Below are positions 39,001 through 46,700 of a stretch of DNA of 64,000 nucleotides, in pieces. Origin of the DNA: Mytilus trossulus. Its lineage: Eukaryota; Mollusca; Bivalvia; Mytilida; Mytilidae. Within the stretch, counting starts at the first letter, position 1, and each line of letters opens with the position of its first letter. The notes under the pieces are model-generated. The model saw only the letters and a list, made by a program, of their open reading frames with translations. It made no database searches and was not told the origin of the DNA. Location of the stretch: positions 64,588,929-64,652,928 of the forward strand of contig NC_086382.1 of NCBI RefSeq assembly GCF_036588685.1. The letters are read 5' to 3'. Made by a program: the position numbers and the translations under genes.

Positions 39001-42000
39001 CAGATATGCTTATAATTTTTTTATTAGAAATTTGAGAAATTATAAGGCCATGGAAAAATAAAAGATGGTTTCCCCTAACCCGACCGGGTCATTTGTTTAC
39101 CGCTGGGTCATTAAATTTTTCTGTAAAAAAATAAATAAATGGTGTTTTTTTTTTACAGAGACAACTTAAAGTGTTGGAAATATATGCAAGATTATAGTTC
39201 CACTATAGAAACAAAAAGCCTGACTACCGGGTCTATAAAATTTCCCCATGTTAGGGGAAACCAAAAATTAATTTTCCATGGCCTAAATTTGAATATTTTA
39301 TCATTGACAGGACTGGCAATGGTCATTGGGAGCTACATCTATATTTTTAGCGTGGATAGAATTGGTGTTGTTTTTACAGAAGTTTCCAGCGTTAGGAATC
39401 TATGTTGTGATGTTCAAGGACATCCTTAATACATTCATACAGTTCTTCATTGTTTTCGTCTTATTCATTGTGGCCTTTGCCTTGGGATTTTATACATTAC
39501 TACAAAACCAGGTAATTGTTTTGTTAAAAGTTTATTATGTATTAGTATGAAGTTAATATATAAACAACAGCAATCAATTACATGCCCTACAAACCAATAG
39601 CAGATGTCAATTCTCACTACAATTGTAATGTAGTTTTGAGGACCATTTTACCAACTATACAGTGTATTCACTTTAAAGAAGCAAAAATATATCCTTAGAT
39701 TTTTCTGTTGTTCTGAGCTTGTGAATTAAATTGAAACTAGTGTCATCATCACAATTGTAGATCCATTATTGTAAGTGCAAGCTGTTCAAAATATTTTGAA
39801 GGTTTGCTTTCCATTTAGACTTTTTCTAATTTAGAAATATTTTAAATGTATAAATCAATATTAAAAAGACTATGCTAGGTAAACCTTCCTAGAGAAAATG
39901 CATGTGTTCCTTTTTTAACAAAGGTGTTGTTCTTACTAGTTTTTTATGCCCCCACCTACAATAGTAGAGGGGCATTATGTTTTCTGGTCTGTGCTTCCGT
40001 TCGTCTGTCTGTTCATTCGTCTGTCCGTCCATCCGTTCGTCCGTCTGTCTCGCTTCAGGTTTTTGGTCAAGGTAGTTTTTGATGAAACTGAAGTCCAATA
40101 AACTTGAAACTTAGTACATATGTTCCTTTTGATATGATCTTTCTAATTTTAAAGCCAAATTAGACTTTTGACCCCAATTTCACGGTCCACTGAACATAGA
40201 AAATGAAAGTGTGAGTTTCAGGTTAAAGTTCTTGGTCAAGGTAGTTTTTGATGATGTTGAAGTCCAATCAACTCGAAACTAAGTACACATGTTCCCTATG
40301 GTATGATCTTTCTTATTTTAATGCCACATTAGACTTTTTACCCAATTTCACGGTCCATTGAACATGGAAAATTATAGTGTGAGTGGGGCATCCGTGTACT
40401 TTGGACACATTCTTGTTTACAAAACATTTACACAGTTTTACTGTCAGAACTATTTTCTTCATTTTTTGTGAACATGGTTGAATTAATTAAGTCTTTTTTG
40501 GGAATAAATTAAAAAAATTTCATTACTGAAACCAAGAAGTGATAATGTTTGGTCATGTAAAAAAATAGGTCCTGATGACATGAAAATTTAACATAAGTAT
40601 ATAATTAGAATTGATTTATATTTTAGGAACCATTTGCCTCAGTGTGGCAATCTTTAATGAAAACAACTGTGATGATGATTGGAGAATTTGAATATGATTC
40701 TATTTTTAACGACCAGTTTAGAGATCCATCAAGTGCTAGTTATGATTATCGTAGCATTGTATTCCAAGAACCAATTACTTATGTGTTGTTCGTTGTCTTC
40801 ATGGTGATCATGTCCATCATCATCATGAACTTACTGGTAAGAATCAAACTTATCATTTTATTTACACGGCTTTCATATGCTTTATTGAATTTAACTTGTA
40901 AATCCATTGCTTTAACCAATTACAGAAAGGAAAAATCATATTGTTTTTCAGATCAACTCAATGTCTTTCTGATTTATGTTGATTTTTATGTAATTGAAAG
41001 CTATAGCTTGTGCCAATTTCTCCCCCTATAGATGCTTGGTTGCCATACTTATTCATGGCTAGTGTCAGCAAGGTAACATAAACTAGACAATGCTTCTGCT
41101 AATATTATTTGTGTTTACATTTAATTATTCAATTGTAAATGAACTTTCCCTACTCCTTTTGTTTTCCTTTTGTTTTCTTCCTGTTTTGGCCTGGGTTTTA
41201 TATTTAGGGATGGAAATGCACATATCCAAAAGGTAGTGAAGCCAATATCTTTTCATGTCTGGATCACACTTTTCAAACAATGTTTAAATCCCACTATGAA
41301 GAAGTAAAGGTTTGTTTCCTTGCAGAATGCTTTGCAAAAATAAATGTAAACATGTTGTTCATATGTATAAATAACCATAACAGCCAAATTACTAAAGTGG
41401 TATCTGATCTTCCATTTATATTCCAAATTTACATGTTTGTTAATATTATAGGTTGGTTTGGCTGTAGATGACATCAAGGCAGTACAGGAACAAGCAGCAT
41501 TAAAGAGAATGGCTATGCAGGTAATACAAGGGTCACCCTGCTTACTAATTAAACTTTTTTTTATAGTTAAATCTATTTTTTTGTTCCTAAAATTCAAAGT
41601 TAAATTTTGAACTGTAAAAAATAAATCTGGCATCATTCATTATGAGTCACTTTTATTAGAAAAAGTTTTGATCTGATGAAAATTTTTACATGTGATCAAT
41701 AGTGAAATATATTATACAATTATGGCCCGTTGAAAAGGTGCGCCAGAAGTGAAATAACTTTTAAGGGTTGACAATTTTGGATATTCATCGATTTAAAGGG
41801 GCAGCAAGTATTTTATTATACCGAACTAACAGAGGAAGTGCATTTCGAACACTTACTATAATAGTGTCTATATTTTTAATAATAAATTTATTTTTAACAT
41901 TACACACAGACTGATGTTTAAAAATACATTTGTGTTTGAATTTATCGAATTTACAACAAAAGTAGAATCTTTTTGTAAAATATTGATGGCCCTGAAAAGG

Positions 42001-43052
42001 ACTGTTTATAAGAGATATTATTAGCTGCTGGCACTCTCAGCTCTATTCATGTCGAATGCCTTATTTCCTCGTCTAGTGAAAGCGTTGAACGCTGCCATTT
42101 TGTTTATTTATGTCTGTGACATCATTTTCATGGGAGGTAACTCAAGTACAAATCAACACACTCAAAAGGTTATTCACCTCTGGTGTAAATTTTAAGGGTT
42201 ATTCATCCTTGCTAAATCCTTAAGCTTGCAATTGAATGAAAATTTACTGAATTATTCCATGTCACGTGATAATGTTTCACCCAATAGAATTGTTTGAAAT
42301 ATATATATGGTATAATTATATGGCATGTTTATTATGTTTCTCTTTATATAGAAAATCAGTGTAAATGCATAGCCAAGTACAACTATTGAATGTTTTAGGT
42401 TGAACTGGCTCTAGATGTGGAAAGACTTGTGCCTGAATTTATAAGAAGAAGATTTGTTATTCAAAAGCAAAAAATCAGGCCGAACGAAAGAACATTGAAT
42501 CCATTGAAAAAGCTTTCAGCAATTGAAGCTGGGGATCTTTCTTCAGCTGCTATTTCTAAGGCTTTGAACCCAGAATTGGTAAGATTGATACATTTGATAA
42601 AGCAGTGTTTTCTGTTTCCTCATTTTGAACTGCATTTCGTAAAGTGAAATTGATGTTAAAATGGAAAAAAAGAAAAAAAACAATATAAAAGATTCAGATA
42701 ATGAATTAAACTTTCATTTATTAGTATCTCAGACTGAAGTACAAGCATCATTTTATAAACATAATTGTAATAATTTCATTCTTTTAGAAAGCAAAAGCAT
42801 TCTTTTAAACACTTTATAATTGTGGATTTGGTGATGTCATCATTTGAATACATTTTATAGGATGAGATAGAAAAGCTACAAGAAAGTCAAGACCACTTAC
42901 AGAAAGATGTAAAGAAATTAAAATCTAGTATTAAAGACATCCAGGCTCAGAACAATAAGTTAGAGAGCATGATATTGGCATTACTGAAGAAAGAAGGTGT
43001 AGGCTTCGAAGAGGAAGATTTCCAGGATACTGAAAACTTACAACTCATTTAA
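8909..43052 (+). CDS. TRPA1: TRPA-type ankyrin-repeat cation channel (25 exons)
   Basis: A non-selective cation channel of the TRPA family, plasma-membrane and tetrameric, used by sensory cells for chemical or thermal stimuli. Exons join at GT-AG sites: 8909-9028, 12764-13051, 13897-14068, 15763-15857, 16607-16630, 18857-19057, 19434-19652, 20413-20702, 21571-21757, 31260-31367, 32322-32410, 32704-32850, 33314-33425, 33675-33811, 34067-34188, 34560-34712, 35355-35452, 36835-37004, 37500-37644, 37992-38123, 39311-39511, 40627-40836, 41452-41520, 42399-42578, 42861-43052. Every phase closes, giving about 1286 residues: basic N-terminus (1-136), about 15 ankyrin repeats (about 155-735), linker, S1 (about 883), S2 (about 940), S3, S4, S5, pore loop MMIGEFEYD (exon 22), S6 and C-terminal coiled coil. 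The start ATG follows an in-frame TGA at 8903. TRPA membership is firm; TRPA1 rather than another TRPA clade is inference. Confidence 0.9.
9551..10486 (+). repeat. 11-unit, about 83-bp minisatellite in TRPA intron 1
   Basis: Units share GGTGGCGTGTTCCGTCTGAG ... ACTGCTTTAATACATGTGTT ... AATAGTCTCAGGTTTCGTAG. Each unit holds the inverted pair CTGAGACT / AGTCTCAG separated by about 22 nt, so the transcribed array can fold into a row of hairpins. Two units (near 9690 and 10370) are about 8 bp longer through an added ATCATGA or GCATGA segment. Confidence 0.9.
11215..11252. repeat. short palindrome in TRPA intron 1
   Basis: ACAGAGACATAT and ATATGTCTCTGT flank a short loop and are themselves flanked by TTTTCAAC on both sides. 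Confidence 0.5.
12764..13051 (+). CDS. TRPA1: TRPA exon 2
   Basis: 96 residues, phase 0 to 0, following TTTTTACAG. It is low-complexity and polar, with its own Met (MSDDSSPPG) at residue 17 of the exon, which could serve an alternative transcript start. No ankyrin motif yet. Confidence 0.8.
13330..13580 (+). repeat. 51-bp tandem repeat, about 5 units, in TRPA intron 2
   Basis: Unit GGGCAACACTAACCCCACCA then AACATGGACCACTAACAGAA then AGTAGAAAATA. The unit length is divisible by three, which creates a spurious minus-strand open frame. Confidence 0.9.
13897..14068 (+). CDS. TRPA1: TRPA exon 3, first ankyrin repeat
   Basis: Contains the canonical ankyrin stretch TPLHYAARYNHLDVARKLI. It ends in phase 1 inside the loop leading to the next repeat (GA|N). 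Confidence 0.9.
14105..14370 (+). repeat. dispersed mussel repeat, copy A
   Basis: Shares AAAGTCCCTAA, AACAACTGTCATATTCCTGA, ACCTCTCATTTGTATGACAG and TCACATCA-type blocks in the same order with 48290-48560. No coding capacity. Confidence 0.65.
14856..14944 (+). promoter_or_regulatory. three CRE-like sites followed by a TATA box
   Basis: TGACGTCA occurs at 14856-14863 and 14897-14904, and TGACGTCG at 14928-14935, directly followed by TATATAAAG at 14936-14944. The arrangement looks like a compact Pol II promoter lying in TRPA intron 3 and pointing at the hairpin at 15008-15149. Whether it drives transcription is untested. Confidence 0.45.
15008..15149. repeat. 62-bp inverted repeat with 18-nt loop
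   Basis: Arms 15008-15069 and 15088-15149 match with few mismatches (core GTGTATTACGATATTTCTCC). The position downstream of the CRE/TATA cluster suggests both belong to one mobile element; I could not define its ends. Confidence 0.8.
15763..15857 (+). CDS. TRPA1: TRPA exon 4
   Basis: Second ankyrin start, VDARDEEDLTPLHYTARYK, followed by a basic insertion REKSRKQEIQLD that departs from the repeat consensus. Phase 1 in, phase 0 out. Confidence 0.85.
15985..16172 (+). mobile_element. mussel SINE-like repeat, copy 2
   Basis: Same family as 2640-2832, ending ATTGGCAATCACACCACATC and a T-rich tract, in TRPA intron 4. Confidence 0.7.
16203..16447. mobile_element. MITE, CTGTAAATTCAG family, copy 1
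   Basis: Inverted ends CTGTAAATTCAGAAATTATT and its near complement, flanked by TA on both sides (16201-16202, 16448-16449). Same family as 21349-21554. Confidence 0.75.
16607..16630 (+). CDS. TRPA1: TRPA exon 5, 24-nt microexon
   Basis: TTACAG|CAAGAGGC...TCAAAG|GTATTT encodes QEAPLVSK, phase 0 on both sides, within the linker between the second and third ankyrin repeats. Because it is symmetric it can be skipped without a frameshift. Its short size makes it the second least certain exon. Confidence 0.6.
16735..16895. mobile_element. 161-bp MITE in TRPA intron 5
   Basis: Terminal inverted repeats AGGGGATGACACG and CGTGTCATCCCCT. The G-rich interior has no coding capacity. Flanking duplication unclear. 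Confidence 0.65.
16896..18856 (+). other. TRPA intron 5, remainder
   Basis: About 2 kb of AT-rich sequence. I see no exon, RNA gene or clear repeat in it. Confidence 0.5.
18857..19057 (+). CDS. TRPA1: TRPA exon 6
   Basis: 67 residues, phase 0 to 0. It contains NIEDKYGQTPLHYAAMRGNE, a standard ankyrin repeat, preceded by a helix SVCNFLIKSNA that completes the previous repeat. Confidence 0.9.
19434..19652 (+). CDS. TRPA1: TRPA exon 7
   Basis: 73 residues, phase 0 to 0, two ankyrin repeats (RPIHMAATHNQESICSMLL and TPLHCATTEGTVEIVKVLF). Confidence 0.9.
20207..20266 (+). pseudogene. partial duplicate of the exon 8 acceptor and start
   Basis: The 54 bases at 20207-20260 are identical to 20401-20454, covering the last 12 bases of intron 7 and the first 42 bases of exon 8. 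The copy has an AG acceptor at 20217-20218 and then runs into TAA at 20264-20266 in the channel frame. Using this acceptor would end the protein, so it is a decoy or poison acceptor. Confidence 0.85.
20413..20702 (+). CDS. TRPA1: TRPA exon 8
   Basis: Three ankyrin repeats (TPLHLAVENGNYEVVKLCL, YPLHLASKAGDVKSVKLLV, TPLHIAAQYNHKDIVEFFL). It ends in phase 2 at AGACA|GTATGT. Confidence 0.92.
21349..21554. mobile_element. MITE, CTGTAAATTCAG family, copy 2
   Basis: Inverted ends CTGTAAATTCAGAAATTATT and AATAATTTCTGAATTTACAG, with TA on each side (21347-21348, 21555-21556). Tc1/mariner-type target site. Sits directly before TRPA exon 9. Confidence 0.85.
21571..21757 (+). CDS. TRPA1: TRPA exon 9
   Basis: Ankyrin repeats SPLLIAATYGHAETIHQLL and TAVYLACEEDKPEAL. 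Its acceptor lies only 16 bp after the end of a MITE (21349-21554). Confidence 0.92.
21921..22228. mobile_element. 308-bp MITE in TRPA intron 9
   Basis: Ends TGAGGGTGGTAATG and CATTGCTACCCTCA, flanked by ATCA on both sides (21917-21920, 22229-22232). No coding frame. It lies 45 bp before the foldback element. Confidence 0.65.
22820..23270 (+). repeat. 22-bp tandem repeat in the left foldback arm
   Basis: About 20 degenerate units of CGTTATGTGCAAACACCTAT plus TA. Mirrored in the right arm at 30155-30560. Confidence 0.9.
24060..24187 (+). mobile_element. 128-bp insertion in the left foldback arm
   Basis: Begins AAATTGAGAATGGAAATGGG and ends GGAGGCGTCCTTT. The right arm lacks it and shows the uninterrupted site near 28150-28165. 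A related fragment lies at about 44023-44090. It is a common mussel repeat tail. Confidence 0.7.
25795..25932 (+). mobile_element. mussel SINE-like repeat, copy 3 (3'-truncated)
   Basis: Matches the 2640-2832 family up to CATTTTGGTCTTTTCTGTAG and then diverges. Confidence 0.6.
26572..26748 (+). mobile_element. mussel SINE-like repeat, copy 4
   Basis: Same family, ending CAATGGCAATCATACCACAT. Confidence 0.7.
28661..29867. mobile_element. 1.2-kb insertion in the right foldback arm
   Basis: The left arm preserves the empty site. The insert has the motif AGGTCTTTCCA at 28691-28701 and its complement at 29857-29867, plus a right-end hairpin TAGGTCTTTCCAC / GTGGAAAGACCTA (29837-29868). Inside are repeated ACTTCCGGTT motifs (about 28840-28985) and CAAGGACCTCAAATCAAAAG blocks (about 29131 and 29413), along with TGACCTTGACC-type repeats. 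No coding frame. Confidence 0.75.
30155..30560 (-). repeat. 22-bp tandem repeat in the right foldback arm
   Basis: Inverted counterpart of 22820-23270. Unit order and individual variants (for example the GATGTAGTTTTTATACATAA unit) are mirrored, so the array existed before the arms were formed. Confidence 0.9.
31260..31367 (+). CDS. TRPA1: TRPA exon 10
   Basis: 36 residues after the 9.5-kb intron that holds the foldback element. Contains DPLHVAAMKGFLQVLR; phase 0 on both sides. Confidence 0.9.
31624..32321 (+). repeat. repeated acceptor-like units before TRPA exon 11
   Basis: A unit of about 48 bp (TTTATAGACATGAGGGTCTG ... AGTATGTTTCTGTTTATAG) occurs at about 31624-31682 and then in a row from 32130 to 32272. 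Each unit ends in a pyrimidine-rich stretch plus TTATAG, the same as the true acceptor at 32308-32321. One copy even includes the first bases of exon 11 (ATCCTGATAG at 32271-32280). Confidence 0.8.
32322..32410 (+). CDS. TRPA1: TRPA exon 11
   Basis: Contains ILIENGADVDSK and TPLHLAADNG. Phase 0 in, phase 2 out. The upstream intron carries repeated copies of its acceptor sequence. Confidence 0.9.
32704..32850 (+). CDS. TRPA1: TRPA exon 12
   Basis: Ankyrin repeat TPLHLAALSGHSKVANLLL plus the end of the previous one; phase 2 in and out. Confidence 0.92.
33314..33425 (+). CDS. TRPA1: TRPA exon 13
   Basis: Ankyrin repeat TPLDCAAAKGWVKTAKVLL; phase 2 in, 0 out. Confidence 0.92.
33675..33811 (+). 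CDS. TRPA1: TRPA exon 14, last clear ankyrin repeat
   Basis: TPLHLGCRYGHSDVVKLLI followed by NCLDLAIDNN, the start of the final degenerate repeat before the linker; phase 0 in, 2 out. Confidence 0.92.
34067..34188 (+). CDS. TRPA1: TRPA exon 15, pre-S1 linker
   Basis: Encodes DVATEIVNSVFWEDALRN and TPMRKLIKKMP, the linker that in TRPA1 couples ankyrin repeats to the membrane domain. Phase 2 in, 1 out. Confidence 0.9.
34560..34712 (+). CDS. TRPA1: TRPA exon 16, pre-S1 linker
   Basis: Contains AVFLRCMTDNKKN and DYAVWFNYEFLDD, matching the conserved block before S1. Only one cysteine is seen here, whereas vertebrate TRPA1 carries several reactive cysteines in this block. Confidence 0.9.
35355..35452 (+). 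CDS. TRPA1: TRPA exon 17
   Basis: Ends in NHPLMIM, the short hydrophobic segment typical just before S1 in TRP channels; phase 1 in, 0 out. Confidence 0.88.
35665..36539. mobile_element. repeat-filled element in TRPA intron 17
   Basis: Inverted ends TGTCTCGCCTT (35665-35675) and AAGGCGAGACA (36529-36539) enclose a 167-bp tandem repeat of about 4.5 units starting at 35737, 35905, 36072, 36239 and 36406 (TGTATTAGTTTGTGATTAGG). Similar GCGAGACAAAG ... GGCG-rich heads occur at 57640-57720. This is the layout of bivalve MITE-like or Helitron-like elements with central satellites. Confidence 0.7.
36835..37004 (+). CDS. TRPA1: TRPA exon 18, S1 helix
   Basis: LLAHPLVTALLKYKWNSFGR is the conserved pre-S1 box, followed by a hydrophobic S1 helix (FYYINFFIYAVFLTFLTGYI). 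Phase 0 in, 2 out. Confidence 0.95.
37500..37644 (+). CDS. TRPA1: TRPA exon 19, extracellular S1-S2 loop and S2
   Basis: A polar loop with one Cys precedes the S2 helix (IGKYVIMALAAWNLLRE). Phase 2 in, 0 out. Confidence 0.92.
37992..38123 (+). CDS. TRPA1: TRPA exon 20, S2-S3 linker and S3
   Basis: LLQVYQAKLQYLGWENLIEW leads into S3 (VTYICALLLVIDF). Joins exon 21 in phase 0 with no residue missing relative to the family. Confidence 0.92.
39311..39511 (+). CDS. TRPA1: TRPA exon 21, S4 and S5
   Basis: DWQWSLGATSIFLAWIELVL forms S4, followed by the S4-S5 linker and a long S5 (FIQFFIVFVLFIVAFALGFY). Phase 0 on both sides. Confidence 0.95.
39943..40418. mobile_element. bivalve repeat element in TRPA intron 21
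   Basis: Short inverted ends ATGCCCCCAC and GTGGGGCAT enclose a (CCGTCCGTTCGT)-rich stretch and two copies, about 163 bp apart, of TTGGTCAAGGTAGTTTTTGA. I recognise this composition from many bivalve loci; no coding frame. Confidence 0.7.
40627..40836 (+). CDS. TRPA1: TRPA exon 22, pore and S6
   Basis: Pore helix and selectivity filter (LMKTTVMMIGEFEYD, with E at the filter position where vertebrate TRPA1 has D), then S6 (PITYVLFVVFMVIMSIIIMN). Confidence 0.95.
41452..41520 (+). CDS. TRPA1: TRPA exon 23, post-S6 TRP-like helix
   Basis: VGLAVDDIKAVQEQAALKR continues S6 into the cytoplasmic helix conserved in TRPA1. Phase 0 on both sides. Confidence 0.95.
41742..42184. mobile_element. probable MITE in TRPA intron 23
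   Basis: Imperfect inverted ends GCCAGAAGTGAAATAACTT and AAGGTTATTCACCTCTGGT. No clear target duplication; low confidence. Confidence 0.4.
42399..42578 (+). CDS. TRPA1: TRPA exon 24
   Basis: Basic cytoplasmic segment (PEFIRRRFVIQKQKIRPNER) after the MAMQVEL junction. Confidence 0.92.
42861..43052 (+). CDS. TRPA1: TRPA exon 25, coiled coil and stop
   Basis: 63 residues with heptad-like charge and leucine spacing (DEIEKLQESQDHLQKDVKKL), as in the central tetrameric coiled coil of TRPA1, then an acidic tail ending QLI and TAA. Confidence 0.92.
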   Translation, partial: DEIEKLQESQDHLQKDVKKLKSSIKDIQAQNNKLESMILALLKKEGVGFEEEDFQDTENLQLI

Positions 43053-43790
43053 ATGTTATTTTAGTCTGACCATGGTAGATGGACATTGGTTTTATGTATA
43101 TTATTACTAATCAAGCAACAAAACTTCATTTAGAAATGTAAAACTATTGACTTAGAAATAGGTATAAAGTATTGTGAGACTTGTTGATATTTCTGTCCTA
43201 TCCCTGGGGTTGAAATTTTTCTTGAATAATTTTATATTAAAGAATTGACAAATGGCAGCTTTTTTCATATTGAAAAAAAATTGCAGAAAATTTTATAAAA
43301 AAATGGTACTTTTTTTCCATCTAGCTTTTGATGAAAGTGGGGGAACATTTGAAAATTGAGATAGGTAGAGGTGGGAAAATTAATTTTGAACCTTTTCCAT
43401 TCCAGCACAATTGGAAATAAGACAATACATGGCTATTTGTATCGGAACATTTTATATGTCCAGAAAGAAACAAATGTTATGAAGATTGGAATTTCAGGCA
43501 TAATGTTCTATGTGGTTAAACTCCTATATTACTTTTAGAAGTATAGAAACATATACTGCTCTTGTAAACTAAATACCTACTATTTGTAAAATGTTTAGAT
43601 AAGTCTTATGTGTGTATAGATACATATTATGTGTGTTTATGTACTCTTATGTATGTATATGTACCAGTTGAGTTAGTACATACTAAATATAGTGTCTTAC
43701 TTTATTTTCTATTGCAAGTAATTGAATCATATTTGTTATAATGTGCTTATGTCACCAGATGATATTAATAAAGAAAGCAGGTTTAAATCA
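43053..43790 (+). other. TRPA 3' UTR
   Basis: AT-rich sequence after the stop codon. The first clear AATAAA is at 43767-43772; further ones lie near 43934. The end of the transcript is inferred from these only. Confidence 0.5.
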
Positions 43791-46700
43791 TGCCCATTAA
43801 TTAGCTTATTGTTAAAGCTCTTATTGATACAGGATTGACAATGATGTGTTATGAAATTTTATGTAAAGGATAAGTAGAGTATTCTAAGATTCCTTGAAAG
43901 TATTTTTGTTAATACCAGTATTTCTTCTATATAAATAAACTTACGAAATGATGTAAAAAGAAATTTAAAAATTTCATTCAGCCATATTTTTTTTTCAATT
44001 TCATTTTGTATTATGCAATAAAATTGAGAATGGAAATGGGGAATGTATCAAAGATATGAGTATGGCAATAACAATAACTTGACCGAGATGGCAGATTTTA
44101 AAGATGGTAGGTTAATTGAAAAACACCCATAAACATTTGCATACATTGATTCTGGTAGACAAATATTAATAACTTTACTAATAGGTAAATCAGGGTATAT
44201 CTAGATTCCATAATTTTGTATGATGTTAGTAAATGATTAATTACCAAAGGAAATTGACCTGTTTTCATTATTTTCTAACTAGTCATTGTTTAAACTATGA
44301 TTTTTTGTTATTTTGGTATAACATTCTGAATTGAAATTTTGTTAGAAAAAAGGCTATATTGAGGCCTTATACAACCTACTACAATGTAACAAGTCTTTGA
44401 TATACTTGCATGAAAATTTGATACAGTATATACTTGCTTCAGAGTTGATTTATACAATTATCATATAATTCATACTCTTATAAATATTTATAGCTTCAGA
44501 TATTCAAGTCATAATTATTATCCAAGATTTTTTGTGTATTGGTATAACAATATTTGTGCTACCAATGCATCTTTTGAAAACAAAAAAGGAGTATTTTTAT
44601 CCAAATGTTCTTACTTTTCATTCTGGTCAATTTATTTGCTCAATTTTTCTTATGCATAATTATGAATAAAAGAGATAGCCTTACTTTTAGCAAGTAAGTG
44701 ACGCAGTACTTTCGTTTTATGTTATGTAAAGAAAAAGCACAGACTTTCCATACAAATTATTCAGGTTTAATGTATATGAAGGTTGTACCTTTCTGCTATA
44801 GTTGTGTTTTTATTTCTATATGTGGATATGTAAATAAGTGGTTTTAGTTTAATAATTGTAAACAGAAAAGTATAATTAATTTTTTTATCAGTATCATAAT
44901 AGACAAGTTGTTGAAGTTATAGTTACTAAAATTTGATTGACAATTTGCAAACTTTGTTCTGACAAATTAAAAGATAATTAAAAATACTTAGAGAATGTTA
45001 TTGATGTATTTAGATAATAATTTTATGACTTATATTGTGTTCATTTCCATAATTGTAATTAGTGCTATTTCTTTAATTTTAGTTCATTTATTCATGACTG
45101 TTATAATATATTGTATATTGTTCCTTATGTCATAAAGATATAACCTAGAAAAAACAAAAAGTTATAACTATTTACTTGCAAAAACAATTGACAATTTGTT
45201 TACATTTACCTGAGGGTTTGGATGGGTTTAACATAAATTAAAATAATCTGCTCTAAGGGAAGATTTAGACCAAAAAATAAAAAAAATGATATATGGAGAG
45301 TTGTGGGATGCTGAAATATAAGGAAAAGAGAAATAATCCCCCCTTCCCCCCAAAACAAATTTAATAAAATAAATAAATAAAAAATAATAAAAGAACAATT
45401 TAATAAATAGAATTGTAAAAAATGTCATAAGAATTAAAAAAAAAAATAATATTAAAGCACCCTATCCAGACCCTCTCATAACCTTTTTGTATATAAAAGT
45501 ATATAAAATTGTGGTGAAGCCATTATTTCTCATACTGTAATTTTCCCCATTTTCAAGTAATTATTTTTCACTGATGTTTTGCTCTACTTAATGACAAAAT
45601 GAAGGAAAAGCCTGCAGATACAATTTCTGTAGTGTTTCAGATAGGTAGACCATTTTTTTTATATATAATTTTACAGTTTTTTATTCTGACCAATTCATTA
45701 TTTTTATTTTTTTTTATTTAAATGTGTTTATTGTTTGACCAATTATGTTTAGTTTATTTATGGTTGTGTTTTGTTGAATGAAATGAATTTATTTTGTTTA
45801 TTATCCCCTTCTTTATCAGCATCGAGTTTAAGAAGAAAAAGAGGTGAACTTAACTGCATTCAAGTTCAAAGTTAAAAGCTCCTCAAGTAGTTTAAACTCC
45901 AGATGATACAATTGATATACAACCACAATGGTCGTATACAGACCACAAACATTTTTTTGCTTTGGATAATGCTAGTATTGGGCAATAGCAAGAAATCTTC
46001 AATTGCATAGTATTTGAAAATAGCACTGTATTAAGAAAATTCAGACAATAACAAGCTTGAATATTGTGTCAAAACCTGCACCAACTGTTCTGAGGTCGTA
46101 TCAGGCTTCACTCAGCAAAGCATTTTTTGTTTGTCATTTGAAGGCTCATTTGTGGGATATCTAATTTATAGGTTACATAGCAGTTGTTATTTATTTGTAT
46201 GAGCTGATTGTGTTGATAGTACAAAGATGCTACTTTAATGTGTAGCATACAAAAATATAGACATTTGATGGGGAAACGTACACAAATGGTTGAAATATTG
46301 AAGTTGTAAAATTTAATTATTGAAGATATGTTTAAAAAGTATAGATCTGAATACAAATTGTATATTGCAAATCTACCTCTTTTGTCTTATGTATATTGTA
46401 TGCAATATTCGATGCTTCTAATTCATTTTATTTTAATCTTCATATTAAACACAAAATGAACTAAAAATTGTAACTTCTTATTAAAAGTCAGACATGGTAA
46501 TCAATCTTCTACCATTATTAAAAAAAGTATGCAGATCATGCTTATTCTAATATTTTTAATACTTTTTTACATTATTGAAAAAGATGAGCTATTTATATTA
46601 TTATTAAGTTTTAATTTGGAAATATGCAAAGTGTTTTTTGAAGAAGTATATTCTTTCCTATGAATTTCTGAACTTTTATCTTTTGTAGATATTTTAATGA

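Noticed and set aside
38124-39310. A missing TRPA exon between S3 and S4
   Set aside because: Exon 20 and exon 21 join in phase 0 and the joined text matches the family without a gap; frames in the intron (for example 38724-38933) have no homology.
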